The notes beneath the pieces were generated by a model that ran no database searches, had not been told where the DNA came from, and worked only from the letters and a program-made list of their open reading frames with translations. The translations under genes were made by a program, and so were the position numbers. This document shows positions 48,901 to 54,869 of a stretch of 64,000 bases of DNA, in pieces. Position 1 is the stretch's first letter. The number at the start of each line of letters is the position of its first letter. This DNA comes from Crocinitomicaceae bacterium (GTDB taxonomy: Bacteria; Bacteroidota; Bacteroidia; Flavobacteriales_D; Crocinitomicaceae): NCBI GenBank assembly GCA_018402525.1, contig JAGYIR010000010.1, positions 186,001 to 250,000 on the forward strand. Reading direction: 5' to 3'.

Positions 48901-51753
48901 TGACAATACCGATCCTGTACCGGAAGCTGATAAACCCGTCTGTGTATTATTATTGGTCCAGGTAAACGAGCTACCCGGTAAACTCGTGAAATCAACCTGT
49001 GTCGTCGCTTGCCCCTCACAAACTGTTTGATCAGAAAGAGGATCTAAAAATGGTGTCGGATCGATCGTAAAACTAAAATCAGTCGGACTACCTGAACAGG
49101 TAAGACCACCATTGACGTATTCCGGTGTTACAGTTACCAATGATGTAACAGGCCCTTGACCATTGTTTATTGCAGTGAACGAGCCGATATCTCCTATTCC
49201 ACTTGTCCCTAAACCAATCGAACCATCCGTATTCGTCCAGCTATACTGCGTTCCAGTACCAGCGAATACAACCGATTGTGTTGATAAACCATTACAAACA
49301 ACCTGATCGGGAACAATTGACACTGTTGGTGTTGAAATAATTGTGATTAAAACAGAATCAAGATCAGCAGGACAAAACACTGATGGAACATTCGTTTCAA
49401 CATAAAGCCAAACCTCGCTAACTCCGGCAGGAGGTATATACTGAGCACTTCCAGTACTTAAATCTTCATTAATAACCTGTCCGCCTGCTCCTGCGTCGTT
49501 CCATATCCCCTCTGATGCTGCTCCTTGAATAGTCGAATTGAGATCAACTACATCTCCTTCACATACCGAAACATCGGGCATTGCATCAATTACAGCCTCA
49601 TCATTTATTGTTAGTACCAAAAAATCAGAATTTCCTGGACATGGACCAATCGGATCATCAGATATTAGCGAAAGAATTATCTGACCTGAGAAATTCACTG
49701 GCGGTGTATAAGATGAGATTAGAGCATTCGGATCACTAAATTGACCTCCCGGAATGTTGGCCGACCAAACACCGGTATTTGCACCTCCCGTGATACTTCC
49801 ATTTAAGTTGATTTGTGTGTTCAAACACGTTGCCTGATCTGGACCGGCATCCACAATAACACCAGGACCAACACTAACCGAATCAATGATTATTACACTC
49901 CCACATTGATTTGATGCTTCAAGACTATAATCAAATACACCTGAGACTCCGTATTGGACAGTCGGATTTAATGTTAAAGTATCGCTAATTATTATACCGG
50001 GAGCGTCTTCGAAAGACCATAGATATTCTGTTGGCAATGCGTAACAATCATTTACGAAACCGTTGAATTGAACCAACTCCCCCTCGCAGACATTCGCACC
50101 TTGCGGTATCAATTGAATTTCAGGCTGTGCAAATACATAAACGGAATCACTAAGCTGTGGCATCGTGCAACCAGGTATATTGCCAGGATAAGAAACCGTT
50201 AGTATTACTTCGTAAGCTCCCGGACCTTGAAAATCAAGGACCGGTTCAAACGACGAATTCGAAGTAGAATTGATGAAGCTAACACCTGAATTTGGAGAAC
50301 AATTTTGAGGATTCGAGTAGTTGATCTGCCAGTTTGACTCAAAAGTGGTTCCACAAGCATAACCAGTTGAACTATTCGTAACATTTACGATTTCTGAGGT
50401 ACAGAAAAAGTCATCACTTAATTGAAAATCAGGCGTTGGTTGAGGTAATACGCAAATCTGCTGTGTAATTGAGTCAATTCCACAACCGTTACCAGTATAC
50501 AGCGTGATATCATATATCCCCTCAGTATTAAACTCCACGTCCAGATTCTCGCTTCCTGACGTCCATTCAAAATAATCGTAATAAATAACATTATCCAGGA
50601 AGCCATTGGAGGAACCAAGATCTCCGTTAACTATCGTATAACCGATATTTGGAGATATTTCCCAATAAAAGGCAGATAGACTATCACAACCCAAAGAGTT
50701 GATATTCGTACCGGGATCAGAATTATTTTGAAGATTAACAATGCCATCAACACAAACCTCCGACGATGATGATGAAAACTGTGCATCGGAACTCTCAGAG
50801 ACTTGAATTGGTCCAATCGCCGAGAAAGTTCCTTGCGGACTGCAACCATTTGAGGAGATAACCTGGATAGAATACGAATCCGGGTATGTATTATTTTGAA
50901 TTGTTGAATTCGTTCCGCATGAAGATTGCTGAAACAGATGCGAAAAAACGTAAGGATTAGGATTCAAACCAATCAAAGTAGTATCCTGAGAACCATCATT
51001 GATAATTATGTTATACGTTGTTCCCGGGGGATCTGATCCTGCACCAATTGATATCTCATATAAATTTGGTATGCAACTAGAGCTACCGGAACCGGATAGT
51101 GTTAATGCCGGAGGAGGACCACCGACAAGTACGTTGTATTCAAAAACAAATACACAACCCTCTGCAGTAATTACTGTGTAGGTTAAATCATATTCACCGG
51201 TTGTATACACATGTGGTTGCAGATTTGATGATACGGGTGAGCCATCACCCCAATCTATCTCAAAAGTAGTTCCGGTTGGATAATTTTGATTATCGATGAT
51301 ATTAAAGTTACCTCCTGAGGTGTTATTGCATTTACTAAAGTAAATCTCGCCGTTGTATACATTTGTTTGATATCCTTGCTGCGCTGAATTTGTCAAAACC
51401 AGTGATGGAGTTGGAGGAGCAGCAAAGATTGATATATTAAGTCCAATACTCTCTGAACAGCCGTTTCCGTCATCAACCGTAAGTGTAAAAGTTTCATTCT
51501 GATCAATCTGAATTGTTGGATTTGGATCATTACTAACGAAATCGTTATTGGAATCAACCCATTCATAATTCAATGATGGATTTCCAGTTCCTGTCCATGT
51601 TGCAGTTGGTGCCCCACCTAGAACGACTTCTTCACCAGAACAAACGGTTTGGGGTAAGCCCGGGTCTAATGATAATTCTGGACACCCCTGCGATCGCGCA
51701 CTAAGATGAATAACAGTAAACAAGGACAAAGTGATAAAGATAGGTAATTTCAT
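39994..51753 (-). CDS. Giant T9SS type B repeat protein (PKD-like repeats)
   Basis: A 3,919-residue secreted protein. Signal peptide (MKLPIFITLSLFTVIHLSARSQ), then non-identical PKD/Ig-like modules to about residue 813. About 30 repeats of ~92 residues follow (814-3572), each with a D/E-x-x-V/I-C-N/S-G start, an FSG or FTS strand, Y-x-W-T-N, SFTAxN, TPxxNGC.G and a TVNPxP linker. This is the PKD-like module of large Bacteroidota surface proteins. Two true PKD domains follow (VDFSVSNTALCD and VDLFWQFGDGQVS), then a T9SS type B (gliding-motility-associated) sorting domain from about 3824 (FYVPNSFTPNVDG, IFNRWGEVVFES, GTYTWEITLRL). It probably forms a long surface fibre or adhesin. The PorP/SprF-type partner that usually accompanies type B cargo is not in this window. 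The frame is open throughout with no stops. Confidence 0.9.
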   Translation of the reverse strand: MKLPIFITLSLFTVIHLSARSQGCPELSLDPGLPQTVCSGEEVVLGGAPTATWTGTGNPSLNYEWVDSNNDFVSNDPNPTIQIDQNETFTLTVDDGNGCSESIGLNISIFAAPPTPSLVLTNSAQQGYQTNVYNGEIYFSKCNNTSGGNFNIIDNQNYPTGTTFEIDWGDGSPVSSNLQPHVYTTGEYDLTYTVITAEGCVFVFEYNVLVGGPPPALTLSGSGSSSCIPNLYEISIGAGSDPPGTTYNIIINDGSQDTTLIGLNPNPYVFSHLFQQSSCGTNSTIQNNTYPDSYSIQVISSNGCSPQGTFSAIGPIQVSESSDAQFSSSSSEVCVDGIVNLQNNSDPGTNINSLGCDSLSAFYWEISPNIGYTIVNGDLGSSNGFLDNVIYYDYFEWTSGSENLDVEFNTEGIYDITLYTGNGCGIDSITQQICVLPQPTPDFQLSDDFFCTSEIVNVTNSSTGYACGTTFESNWQINYSNPQNCSPNSGVSFINSTSNSSFEPVLDFQGPGAYEVILTVSYPGNIPGCTMPQLSDSVYVFAQPEIQLIPQGANVCEGELVQFNGFVNDCYALPTEYLWSFEDAPGIIISDTLTLNPTVQYGVSGVFDYSLEASNQCGSVIIIDSVSVGPGVIVDAGPDQATCLNTQINLNGSITGGANTGVWSANIPGGQFSDPNALISSYTPPVNFSGQIILSLISDDPIGPCPGNSDFLVLTINDEAVIDAMPDVSVCEGDVVDLNSTIQGAASEGIWNDAGAGGQVINEDLSTGSAQYIPPAGVSEVWLYVETNVPSVFCPADLDSVLITIISTPTVSIVPDQVVCNGLSTQSVVFAGTGTQYSWTNTDGSIGLGTSGIGDIGSFTAINNGQGPVTSLVTVTPEYVNGGLTCSGSPTDFSFTIDPTPFLDPLSDQTVCEGQATTQVDFTSLPGSSFTWTNNNTQTGLSASGTGSVLSFNSANGTALPISSTIIVTPTLNGCVGPAEGFTITVNPIPVVDPLTDLDECSGTLVNVPFTGSGTVYNWTNDNLQTGLPLTGSGTIDFTTVNTGTTAEQSIISVTPGYFLNGVLCDGNPEDFTITVQPIPYIDALQDQTICNGDQTQLVTFTSSVSGTSYDWINSNPQIGLASNGSVEIPSFTGLNTSNVAVVGIITVTPTANGCLGPDSTLQITIEPTPVVTNTVLSETICSNTSSSAVTLTSNVLGTTYTWTGSVTSGSVTGFTASGSGDLPSMLLENTGVVPAVIAYTIIPEANGCSGQPVTYTITVNPTPVLSPIAPEVICGGTSFTTPVFSSNVSVTDYTWVLDQPGNIPVTITGYQLNGTGPLTGQVVNNSGSSPYTLDYIVTPTASGCLGSPEVFSLTVNPAPVVLFDIADQVICSGSSITAVNLSSSTPGATFDWSITSNLGGIVGATPTQGGGVIPSMTLSHSSLTPETITITAIATTTGGASCPGAPTAYTITINPIPSVSSLTDQVVCNGLSTQSVVFAGTATQYSWTNTDGSIGIGASGIGDIGSFTAINNGQVPVTSLVTVTPEYVNGGLTCSGSPTDFSFTIDPTPFLDPLSDQTVCEGQATTQVDFTSLPGSSFTWTNNNTQTGLSASGTGSVLSFNSANGTALPISSTIIVTPTLNGCVGPAEGFTITVNPIPVVDPLTDLDECSGTLVNVPFTGSGTVYNWTNDNLQTGLPLTGSGTIDFTTVNTGTTAEQSIISVTPGYFLNGVLCDGNPEDFTITVQPIPYIDALQDQTICNGDQTQLVTFTSSVSGTSYDWINSNPQIGLASNGSVEIPSFTGLNTSNVAVVGIITVTPTANGCLGPDSTLQITIEPTPVVTNTVLSETICSNTSSSAVTLTSNVLGTTYTWTGSVTSGSVTGFTASGSGDLPSMLLENTGVVPAVIAYTIIPEANGCSGQPVTYTITVNPTPVLSPIAPEVICGGTSFTTPVFSSNVSVTDYTWVLDQPGNIPVTITGYQLNGTGPLTGQVVNNSGSSPYTLDYIVTPTASGCLGSPEVFSLTVNPAPVVLFDIADQVICSGSSITAVNLSSSTSGATFDWSITSNLGGISGATPTQGGGSIPSMTLSHSSLTPETITITAIATTTGGASCPGAPTDYTITINPIPSISSLTDQVVCNGLSTQSVVFAGTGTQYSWTNTDGSIGIGTSGIGDIGSFTAMNNGQGPVTSLVTVTPEYVNGGLTCSGSPTVYNYTINPTPVVDPIGDQELCIGDQSQVVIFSGTATNYNWSNDNTVTGAPNSGLNSVPSFIAQNSSTQVITSTITVTPESNGCIGIPIDFSYTVNPTTNVSPINDSIFCNGEQVSSYIISGSASSYSWTNNNPTIGLSSSGTGNIPTFTAVNNTSQSIDATITITPEFTGTTNSCSGTPFSFTITVQPSPIVNPIIDQTICNGSSTQTVQFSGTNASSYQWVNDNSLIGLPSSGNGNINSFTATNTASSAQVSTITVTPQLSVNGLICFGSPEDFLITVNPSPSVDPLSDIIVCEDQQVPVTVLSGNATSFDWTSSTNNTGVGTGGIGNIPSFTAINGTSQPVSDQIIVTPNFTGSGLSCPGVTSSFIITVNPVPIVDPVLDQVLCNGTSTNQVIFTGDATNYTWTNNLSAIGLAQTGNGNIPAFTVTNSTPLPIDALIAVTPEFTSSGLTCMGNPESFNISVLPTPEADPLADIVVCSSSDIGPIQFSGVATNYEWTNSNSAIGLVAGGNGNISIFSYDNQSNSSESATISVTPQYDYQGLSCIGSQESFLITVLPEPNLDPTNDVTYCNGASTSPINFNGLATEFSWMNDNPSIGLGGSGVDDILSFTVVNNSMSPEISTITVTPNYTEAGLTCNGISDQFTITVNPAPIINSVNDITVCNGEIVPLVDFSGNATIFEWFNDNASIGLPSGGVGDIAAFTAVNNSTVPIVATINVVSSFSSNGVVCPGPSETFTITVNPTPIVNPLVDQVICNGAPSATVNFTGSGNTYTWTNNNPNIGLVSNGSGDISSFTALNPTINPISGTITVIPTALQCDGSAESFTITVNPTPIVDPITDIENCAGVVQSSIQPTGNYSAINWVNNNTTIGLVSSGNTTIPSFTLSNASNSTPNTAVVSVTPVNTNQGVQCFGSVIDFQITVNPIPENNVNPDIELCNGDLTPVIQFSGSGSYYDWTNDNPTIGLGLTGTGDIASFSGINNQSVDNISNISVIPVFVSNTGQLCGGTANSFTITVHPSPVIDPVTDVDVCNGDDFSVPVLTSVQSIITWSAQDNPDVMGESTFVQTTPVVSNTLNNSTSNIEMVNYTINATSVPFGCAGLSESLDVNVIPDVFITSGNSMEICSGVSASVFLTANVPSDFTWFATDNPNVSGESTVINNGSVINDVLINTTNIPQLVVYSVIPTSQQGGCQGQAQTVTVIVNPPIELISPLSTEICSGDIVDLQLVANANVTFNWFAQSSLDVNGESLTVQNGNLINDQLINTTTTTQAVIYTVVATTTANGCSSPSTQINVFVNPSPVVAPFSEEICSGETLAIPLGASSPSIFSWFATDNLDVTGETQSLQTNSVITDQLINSTNNSETVTYNIQATSNKGCLGPVSTGEVIVHPIPEVDFSVSNTALCDLSPVNFVNNSSNLLDFDWSFGDGNTSNDFEPIHTYGVIGSYLVTLTGTDPVTLCEGSSSESILIQESPPIDFTVNLNEGCVPSTFIFSDVVNAPGVDLFWQFGDGQVSNQSGAVDHTYSDPGCYPVTLTATNSAGCISTITYDDMVCVYANPVANFTAEETIVPSDDPYVYFINNSWNAVTYEWDFGDGSTSVSSDPIHLYPEGPATYYPVLTAYNEAGCSDQFTLPITLWEEQLFYVPNSFTPNVDGTNETFKPIITSGFDKGSYNLKIFNRWGEVVFESFDPYIGWDGTYGVGKYYPVQDGTYTWEITLRLLQNEDANVYVGHVNVLK
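45191..47137 (-). repeat. 1,947-bp tandem duplication inside the giant gene, copy A
   Basis: This block repeats at +1,947 bp (649 codons, seven 92-93-residue repeats), keeping frame. By eye, 45700-47110 and 47647-49057 agree base for base over every stretch I compared; the outer ~450 bp differ at several positions. A third partial copy of the first ~220 bp is at 49085-49308. Confidence 0.9.
47138..49084 (-). repeat. 1,947-bp tandem duplication inside the giant gene, copy B
   Basis: Second copy of the seven-repeat block, encoding units 1-7 in protein order, whereas the block at 45191 encodes units 8-14. Protein changes are confined to the first and last repeat of the block (for example GLG/GIG, SSTP/SSTS, GGIV/GGIS). 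Confidence 0.9.
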
Positions 51754-51815
51754 AGCTGAAAATATTGGTTAATTTGCTTGTAATGCTAAAAATAATAATT
51801 TCTGGCCACTATTTT

Positions 51816-51831
51816 GGTTCTGTTGCATCTG
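51816..51831 (+). repeat. Second solo IS6-type inverted repeat relic
   Basis: ggttctgttgcatctg is near-identical to the IS6 terminal repeat (ggttctgtcgcatctg). It lies 63 bp upstream of the giant gene ATG and 73 bp before the left end of the IS at 51904. Interior sequence is lost. Confidence 0.55.
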
Positions 51832-51903
51832 TTTAGTCAAGTTCTAAGATAAGCATCTATTTTACTTTTTATACTCCCAATGATTTGAATGACTTAAATT
51901 TGA

Positions 51904-52724
51904 GGTTCTGTCGCATCTAATTTAACTAAAATAATTATTTAGCTACATTTAGATCAAAAAGATATGTTCAAGCATCATTGTTTTCCAAAATCGATCATTT
52001 TACAAGCTGTTTATTTTAAATTACGTTTTAGTTTAAGCTATCGAGATGTAGAAGAACTGATGGAAATACGTGGTGTAAAAGTAGATCATGCAACAATTCA
52101 ACGTTGGGTGTTTAAATTCACTCCTATTCTGGACAAGGAATTTAGAAAACGAAAGAAGCGAGTAGGTATGAGTTGGCGAATGGATGAGAAGAAGTGCAAC
52201 TTCTGAAGACCAAACGTTAGTGCCTGGAATATCAAAGTTAAAGGAGAGTGGCGTTATTTGTATCGAGCCGTTGACAAGCAAGGAAATACAGTAGACTTTC
52301 TATTAACCAAAAGAAGACAGCGTATGTCAGCCCAAAGTTTTTTGATTAAGGCAATTGAGCATAATGGAAAACCTCGAGTGATAAACATAGACAAAAGCGG
52401 GTCAAATTCAAGTGCCATTCGGGTTTATAACAAACGCGCATTAGCAACAAAATCAAGAATTAGAATCAGGAAATGCAAATACTTAAACAATATAGTAGAA
52501 CAAGATCACCGTTTTATCAAATGGCGAATTCAACAGGGGTTGGGATTTAAAGAATTTGAATCTGCTAGAAGAACCTTATCAGGTATCGAAGTTGTCAGAA
52601 TGATTAAGAAAAATCAGTTGATTGGTCAAGATAAAACTTTGTTTAAATCGTTCATGTCATTGGCCGCTTAGAATTAAAAAATAATTGTACTTTTAAATTC
52701 TTGTCTAACAGATGCGACAGAACC
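51904..52724 (+). mobile_element. IS6-like insertion sequence, decayed
   Basis: An 821-bp element with imperfect terminal inverted repeats: ggttctgtcgcatct at 51904 and its complement ending at 52724. Length and terminal sequence fit the IS6/IS26 family. The 8-bp sequences flanking it (aaatttga and caaactaa) are not a clear target duplication. Its transposase is broken. Confidence 0.75.
51964..52671 (+). pseudogene. IS6 family transposase, interrupted by a 36-bp insertion with a stop codon
   Basis: The frame from ATG 51964 matches IS6-type transposases: KHHCFPKSIILQAVYFKLR, RDVEELMEIRGVKVDHATI and GMSWRMDE. Right after the first catalytic Asp region it reads KKCNF then TGA (52204-52206). In the same frame it resumes as IKVKGEWRYLYRAVDKQGN, with the second Asp in NIDKSGSN and Glu in EQDHRFIKWRIQ, to the stop at 52669-52671. 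Normally DETYIKVKGEWRY is continuous, so about 36 bp have been added between DE and IKVKG. The element is therefore likely inactive. Confidence 0.8.
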
Positions 52725-52746
52725 CAAACTAAAACTCCATACCAAT

Positions 52747-53792
52747 GGTCTTGTTGCATGGATATTCATTATGTACAAAAGTAATAATATTGCATCAAAA
52801 AAATAGGATGCGTTCATATAAACAACAAATCACCAATAGTCAGCAGTACACTAATTGTTTAAAACAGCGAGGAAGACTAGATTTCTGGATGGATAAATCT
52901 ATATTTTCTAAATGGACTTATTCTGGTAAACAATCCCAAGGAGGAAAGGTAATATACTCAGATGTAGTAATAGAATTAATATTGGTTTTATCTTACGTTT
53001 ATAGCTTACCATTAAGGCAAACTGAAGGTTTTGTATGTAGTTTACTTGCTTTAAATGGAGAGAAATTAAGTGTTCCTGACTATACGACTGTTTGCAGAAG
53101 AAGAAAGAACTTAGATGTGAGTAAAAAACTTAGAAAATGGAATGGAAAAGAAAATATTGTTTTCTCAATAGATAATAGCGGATTAAAATGTTGTGGAGAA
53201 AAAGAATGGATGCAAATAAAACATAGAGCAACTCGTAGAAGAAAATTTATAAAGATTCATACAGGTATAAACATTACAACCAGAGAGATATTATACAATA
53301 AAGCAACTTCATCAAAAGTATCAGATATTTCAATACTTTCAGATGCCGTTGAAAAGGTTGGGAATAAGTTTAATCGATTTTTAGCAGATGGAGGATACGA
53401 TTCAAAGATTTCATATACAAAGATGCCTTCCGAAGTAGAGGTTGTTATACCTCCAAGGAAAAATGCTGTTAGAGATAGCGAAACTCATCAAAGGAATCAA
53501 GCTATTGATTATATCAGTGAGAATAGTAAATCAAAATGGAAGCGAGAAGTTGGATATCACCAAAGGGCAATAGTTGAAAACACCTTCAGTAGATGGAAAA
53601 CCATATTTGGAGAAAATATAAAGTCAAAAAATGAGCAGTCAAAGCAAGTAGAAGTTACCTTAAAATCGGAAATACTTAATAAAATGACTGGCATAGGTAT
53701 GCCCGAATGGAATAGAGTTTATTTCTTGAAATAATTCAATTACTAACTTTAGATGTGACTTTGTCTAAATGAAATATCCATGCAACAAGACC
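52747..53792 (+). mobile_element. IS5-like insertion sequence
   Basis: A 1,046-bp element with matching ends: ggtcttgttgcatggata at 52747 and its complement tatccatgcaacaagacc ending at 53792; the match runs for about 20 bp with a one-base shift beyond. It has one complete transposase gene. No clear target-site duplication is visible at the flanks (ccaat before, ctgct after). It starts 22 bp after the IS6-like element. Confidence 0.85.
52808..53734 (+). CDS. IS5 family transposase
   Basis: A 308-residue DDE transposase from ATG 52808; an in-frame start at 52745 would lie in the terminal repeat and is rejected. Motifs: NCLKQRGRLDFWMDKS near the N-terminus, VCRRRKNL, the first catalytic Asp in FSIDNSGLK, the second in FLADGGYDSK and the Glu in RAIVENTFSRWKTIFG. 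The reading frame is intact, so the element could be active. It is typical of the short IS5-type elements in Bacteroidota. Confidence 0.92.
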   Translation: MRSYKQQITNSQQYTNCLKQRGRLDFWMDKSIFSKWTYSGKQSQGGKVIYSDVVIELILVLSYVYSLPLRQTEGFVCSLLALNGEKLSVPDYTTVCRRRKNLDVSKKLRKWNGKENIVFSIDNSGLKCCGEKEWMQIKHRATRRRKFIKIHTGINITTREILYNKATSSKVSDISILSDAVEKVGNKFNRFLADGGYDSKISYTKMPSEVEVVIPPRKNAVRDSETHQRNQAIDYISENSKSKWKREVGYHQRAIVENTFSRWKTIFGENIKSKNEQSKQVEVTLKSEILNKMTGIGMPEWNRVYFLK

Positions 53793-53841
53793 CTGCTCCT
53801 GCGGAATGTAGTCATAGTAAAAAGAAACTCTTATTAAAGAA

Positions 53842-53874
53842 AAACCCCGTAGAATATAGATTCCACAGGGGTTT
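53842..53874 (-). terminator. Intrinsic terminator after tRNA-Arg
   Basis: On the minus strand, AAACCCC and GGGGTTT arms close a longer stem (GTGGAA / TTCTAC with one G-U) and are followed by TTTTTCTTT. It lies 8 bp beyond the tRNA 3' end. Confidence 0.8.
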
Positions 53875-53881
53875 AACGATG

Positions 53882-53955
53882 TGACCCCGGAGGGATTCTA
53901 ACCCCCGACCGCTGGAGCCGAAATCCAGTGCTCTATACAGCTGAGCTACGGAGCC
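53882..53955 (-). tRNA. tRNA-Arg (anticodon TCG)
   Basis: A 74-nt cloverleaf on the minus strand: acceptor GGCTCCG / CGGGGTC with wobble pairs; D-arm AGCTCAGCTGTATAGAGC; anticodon arm CTGGA-TTTCGGC-TCCAG with loop TTTCGGC, giving anticodon TCG (codon CGA); T-arm GGGGG-TTAGAAT-CCCTC. No CCA is encoded. The T-loop TTAGAAT differs from the usual TTCGAAT. Confidence 0.85.
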
Positions 53956-54009
53956 ATTTTTTTGGCTGAGTAGCGAATCGCTTGTCCGATGAAACGGAGT
54001 GAAAGCGGA

Positions 54010-54021
54010 AGCTACGGAGCC
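54010..54021 (-). repeat. Duplicated tRNA-Arg 5' end
   Basis: agctacggagcc at 54010-54021 repeats the tRNA 5' end (53944-53955) exactly over 12 bp, 66 bp upstream of the gene. The rest of a tRNA does not follow. Confidence 0.6.
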
Positions 54022-54157
54022 TGTTACTGGCACAAAGTTAACCCTACAAATCATATTTCAACGTGCTTTGGTAAAAATTTGACGATGTTTTTAACTGTTG
54101 CACCATATTTTAGAGCAAGAAGTCGTACCTTCGGTATCTATCTAAGAAAAGCAAACC

Positions 54158-54487
54158 ATGGGACATTTTACACTGTTTAAATCATCTAAAAACGGAGATT
54201 ACTATTTTAACCTGAAAGCGAATAACCATGAAATTATTCTTCAGAGTGAAGGCTACAAGGCAAAGGCAGGCGCAGAAAACGGTATTGAAAGTGTCAAGCT
54301 AAACGCAGAGAGTGACGCCAATTTTGAACGATTGATTGCAAAGAACGGTCAACATTATTTCAACTTGAAATCGGGCAATGGACAGATCATAGGAACGAGT
54401 GAAATGTATACTACCAAAGCTTCTGTGGAGATTGGGATCGCTTCTGTGAAGTCAAACGCGCCCGAAGCCGATGTCCTCGAGGAATAG
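54158..54487 (+). CDS. YegP family protein with two DUF1508 units
   Basis: A 109-residue protein made of two DUF1508 units: HFTLFKSSKNGDYYFNLKANNHEII with SEGYKAKAGAENGIESV, then FERLIAKNGQHYFNLKSGNGQIIG with SEMYTTKASVEIGIASV. The family is named after E. coli YegP; its function is unknown. It is cytoplasmic, with no signal peptide. It sits alone between the tRNA region and the porZ relic. Confidence 0.88.
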   Translation: MGHFTLFKSSKNGDYYFNLKANNHEIILQSEGYKAKAGAENGIESVKLNAESDANFERLIAKNGQHYFNLKSGNGQIIGTSEMYTTKASVEIGIASVKSNAPEADVLEE

Positions 54488-54520
54488 TAGAGCGCTTGTT
54501 ATTAGAAGTGTTGAATAACA

Positions 54521-54625
54521 TCAAATAATTTTAAGTGTTTTTGAGTTTAGGACTAGGAAAACATACGAATGCAGCTACTTTTTATATTTTTTAGCAACTC
54601 AGTATGTTGCAGCACAGTATAGGCA
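54521..54625 (+). pseudogene. Decayed copy of the porZ 5' end
   Basis: About 105 bp resembles 58107-58210, the region that contains the start of porZ. Shared words include tcaaataattttaag, acgaatgc and ctactttttatattt; the copy also keeps cagcacag. The copy keeps ATG 54569 and a recognisable signal-peptide start (MQLLFIFFSNSV versus MRLLFIFLLTIK), then stops at TAG after 17 codons. The rest of porZ is absent here. Confidence 0.65.
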
Positions 54626-54869
54626 AGTACGACGGTGATGATGTTTATGCTTGCATTGAAACTTTTGATTTATGCTGACATTTTGGATTTTACCTGGCAA
54701 CGGTCGCATCCTAAATGTAACCCCAGCATAACTCTTTCAAATATAGAATTTTAATGTTTTTAGGGTAGTATTTAAATTCTAGTTTTAGAAAGTCTATAGG
54801 ATTCCCATTTGACGAGCAAAATCATCTGTTGAAATCATATACTTGAATTATTTTCGAGGTAAAGTTAAC

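Noticed and set aside
46085-49030. Plus-strand reading frames that occur twice with identical translations (46085/48032, 46859/48806) and minus-strand ones (46626/48573)
   Set aside because: They are shadows of the giant gene. They repeat only because the gene's 1,947-bp block is duplicated.
45191-49084. Possible CRISPR or satellite array
   Set aside because: Repeats are coding, hundreds of bases long, and in frame; no spacer pattern of a CRISPR array exists here or elsewhere in the window.
51964-52671. Programmed read-through or frameshift in the IS6-like transposase
   Set aside because: The stop lies in extra sequence next to the catalytic Asp, with no shift of frame and no known read-through signal. 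Damage is simpler.
53812-54054. Minus-strand frame across tRNA-Arg
   Set aside because: It reads through the tRNA and terminator, so it is not a gene.
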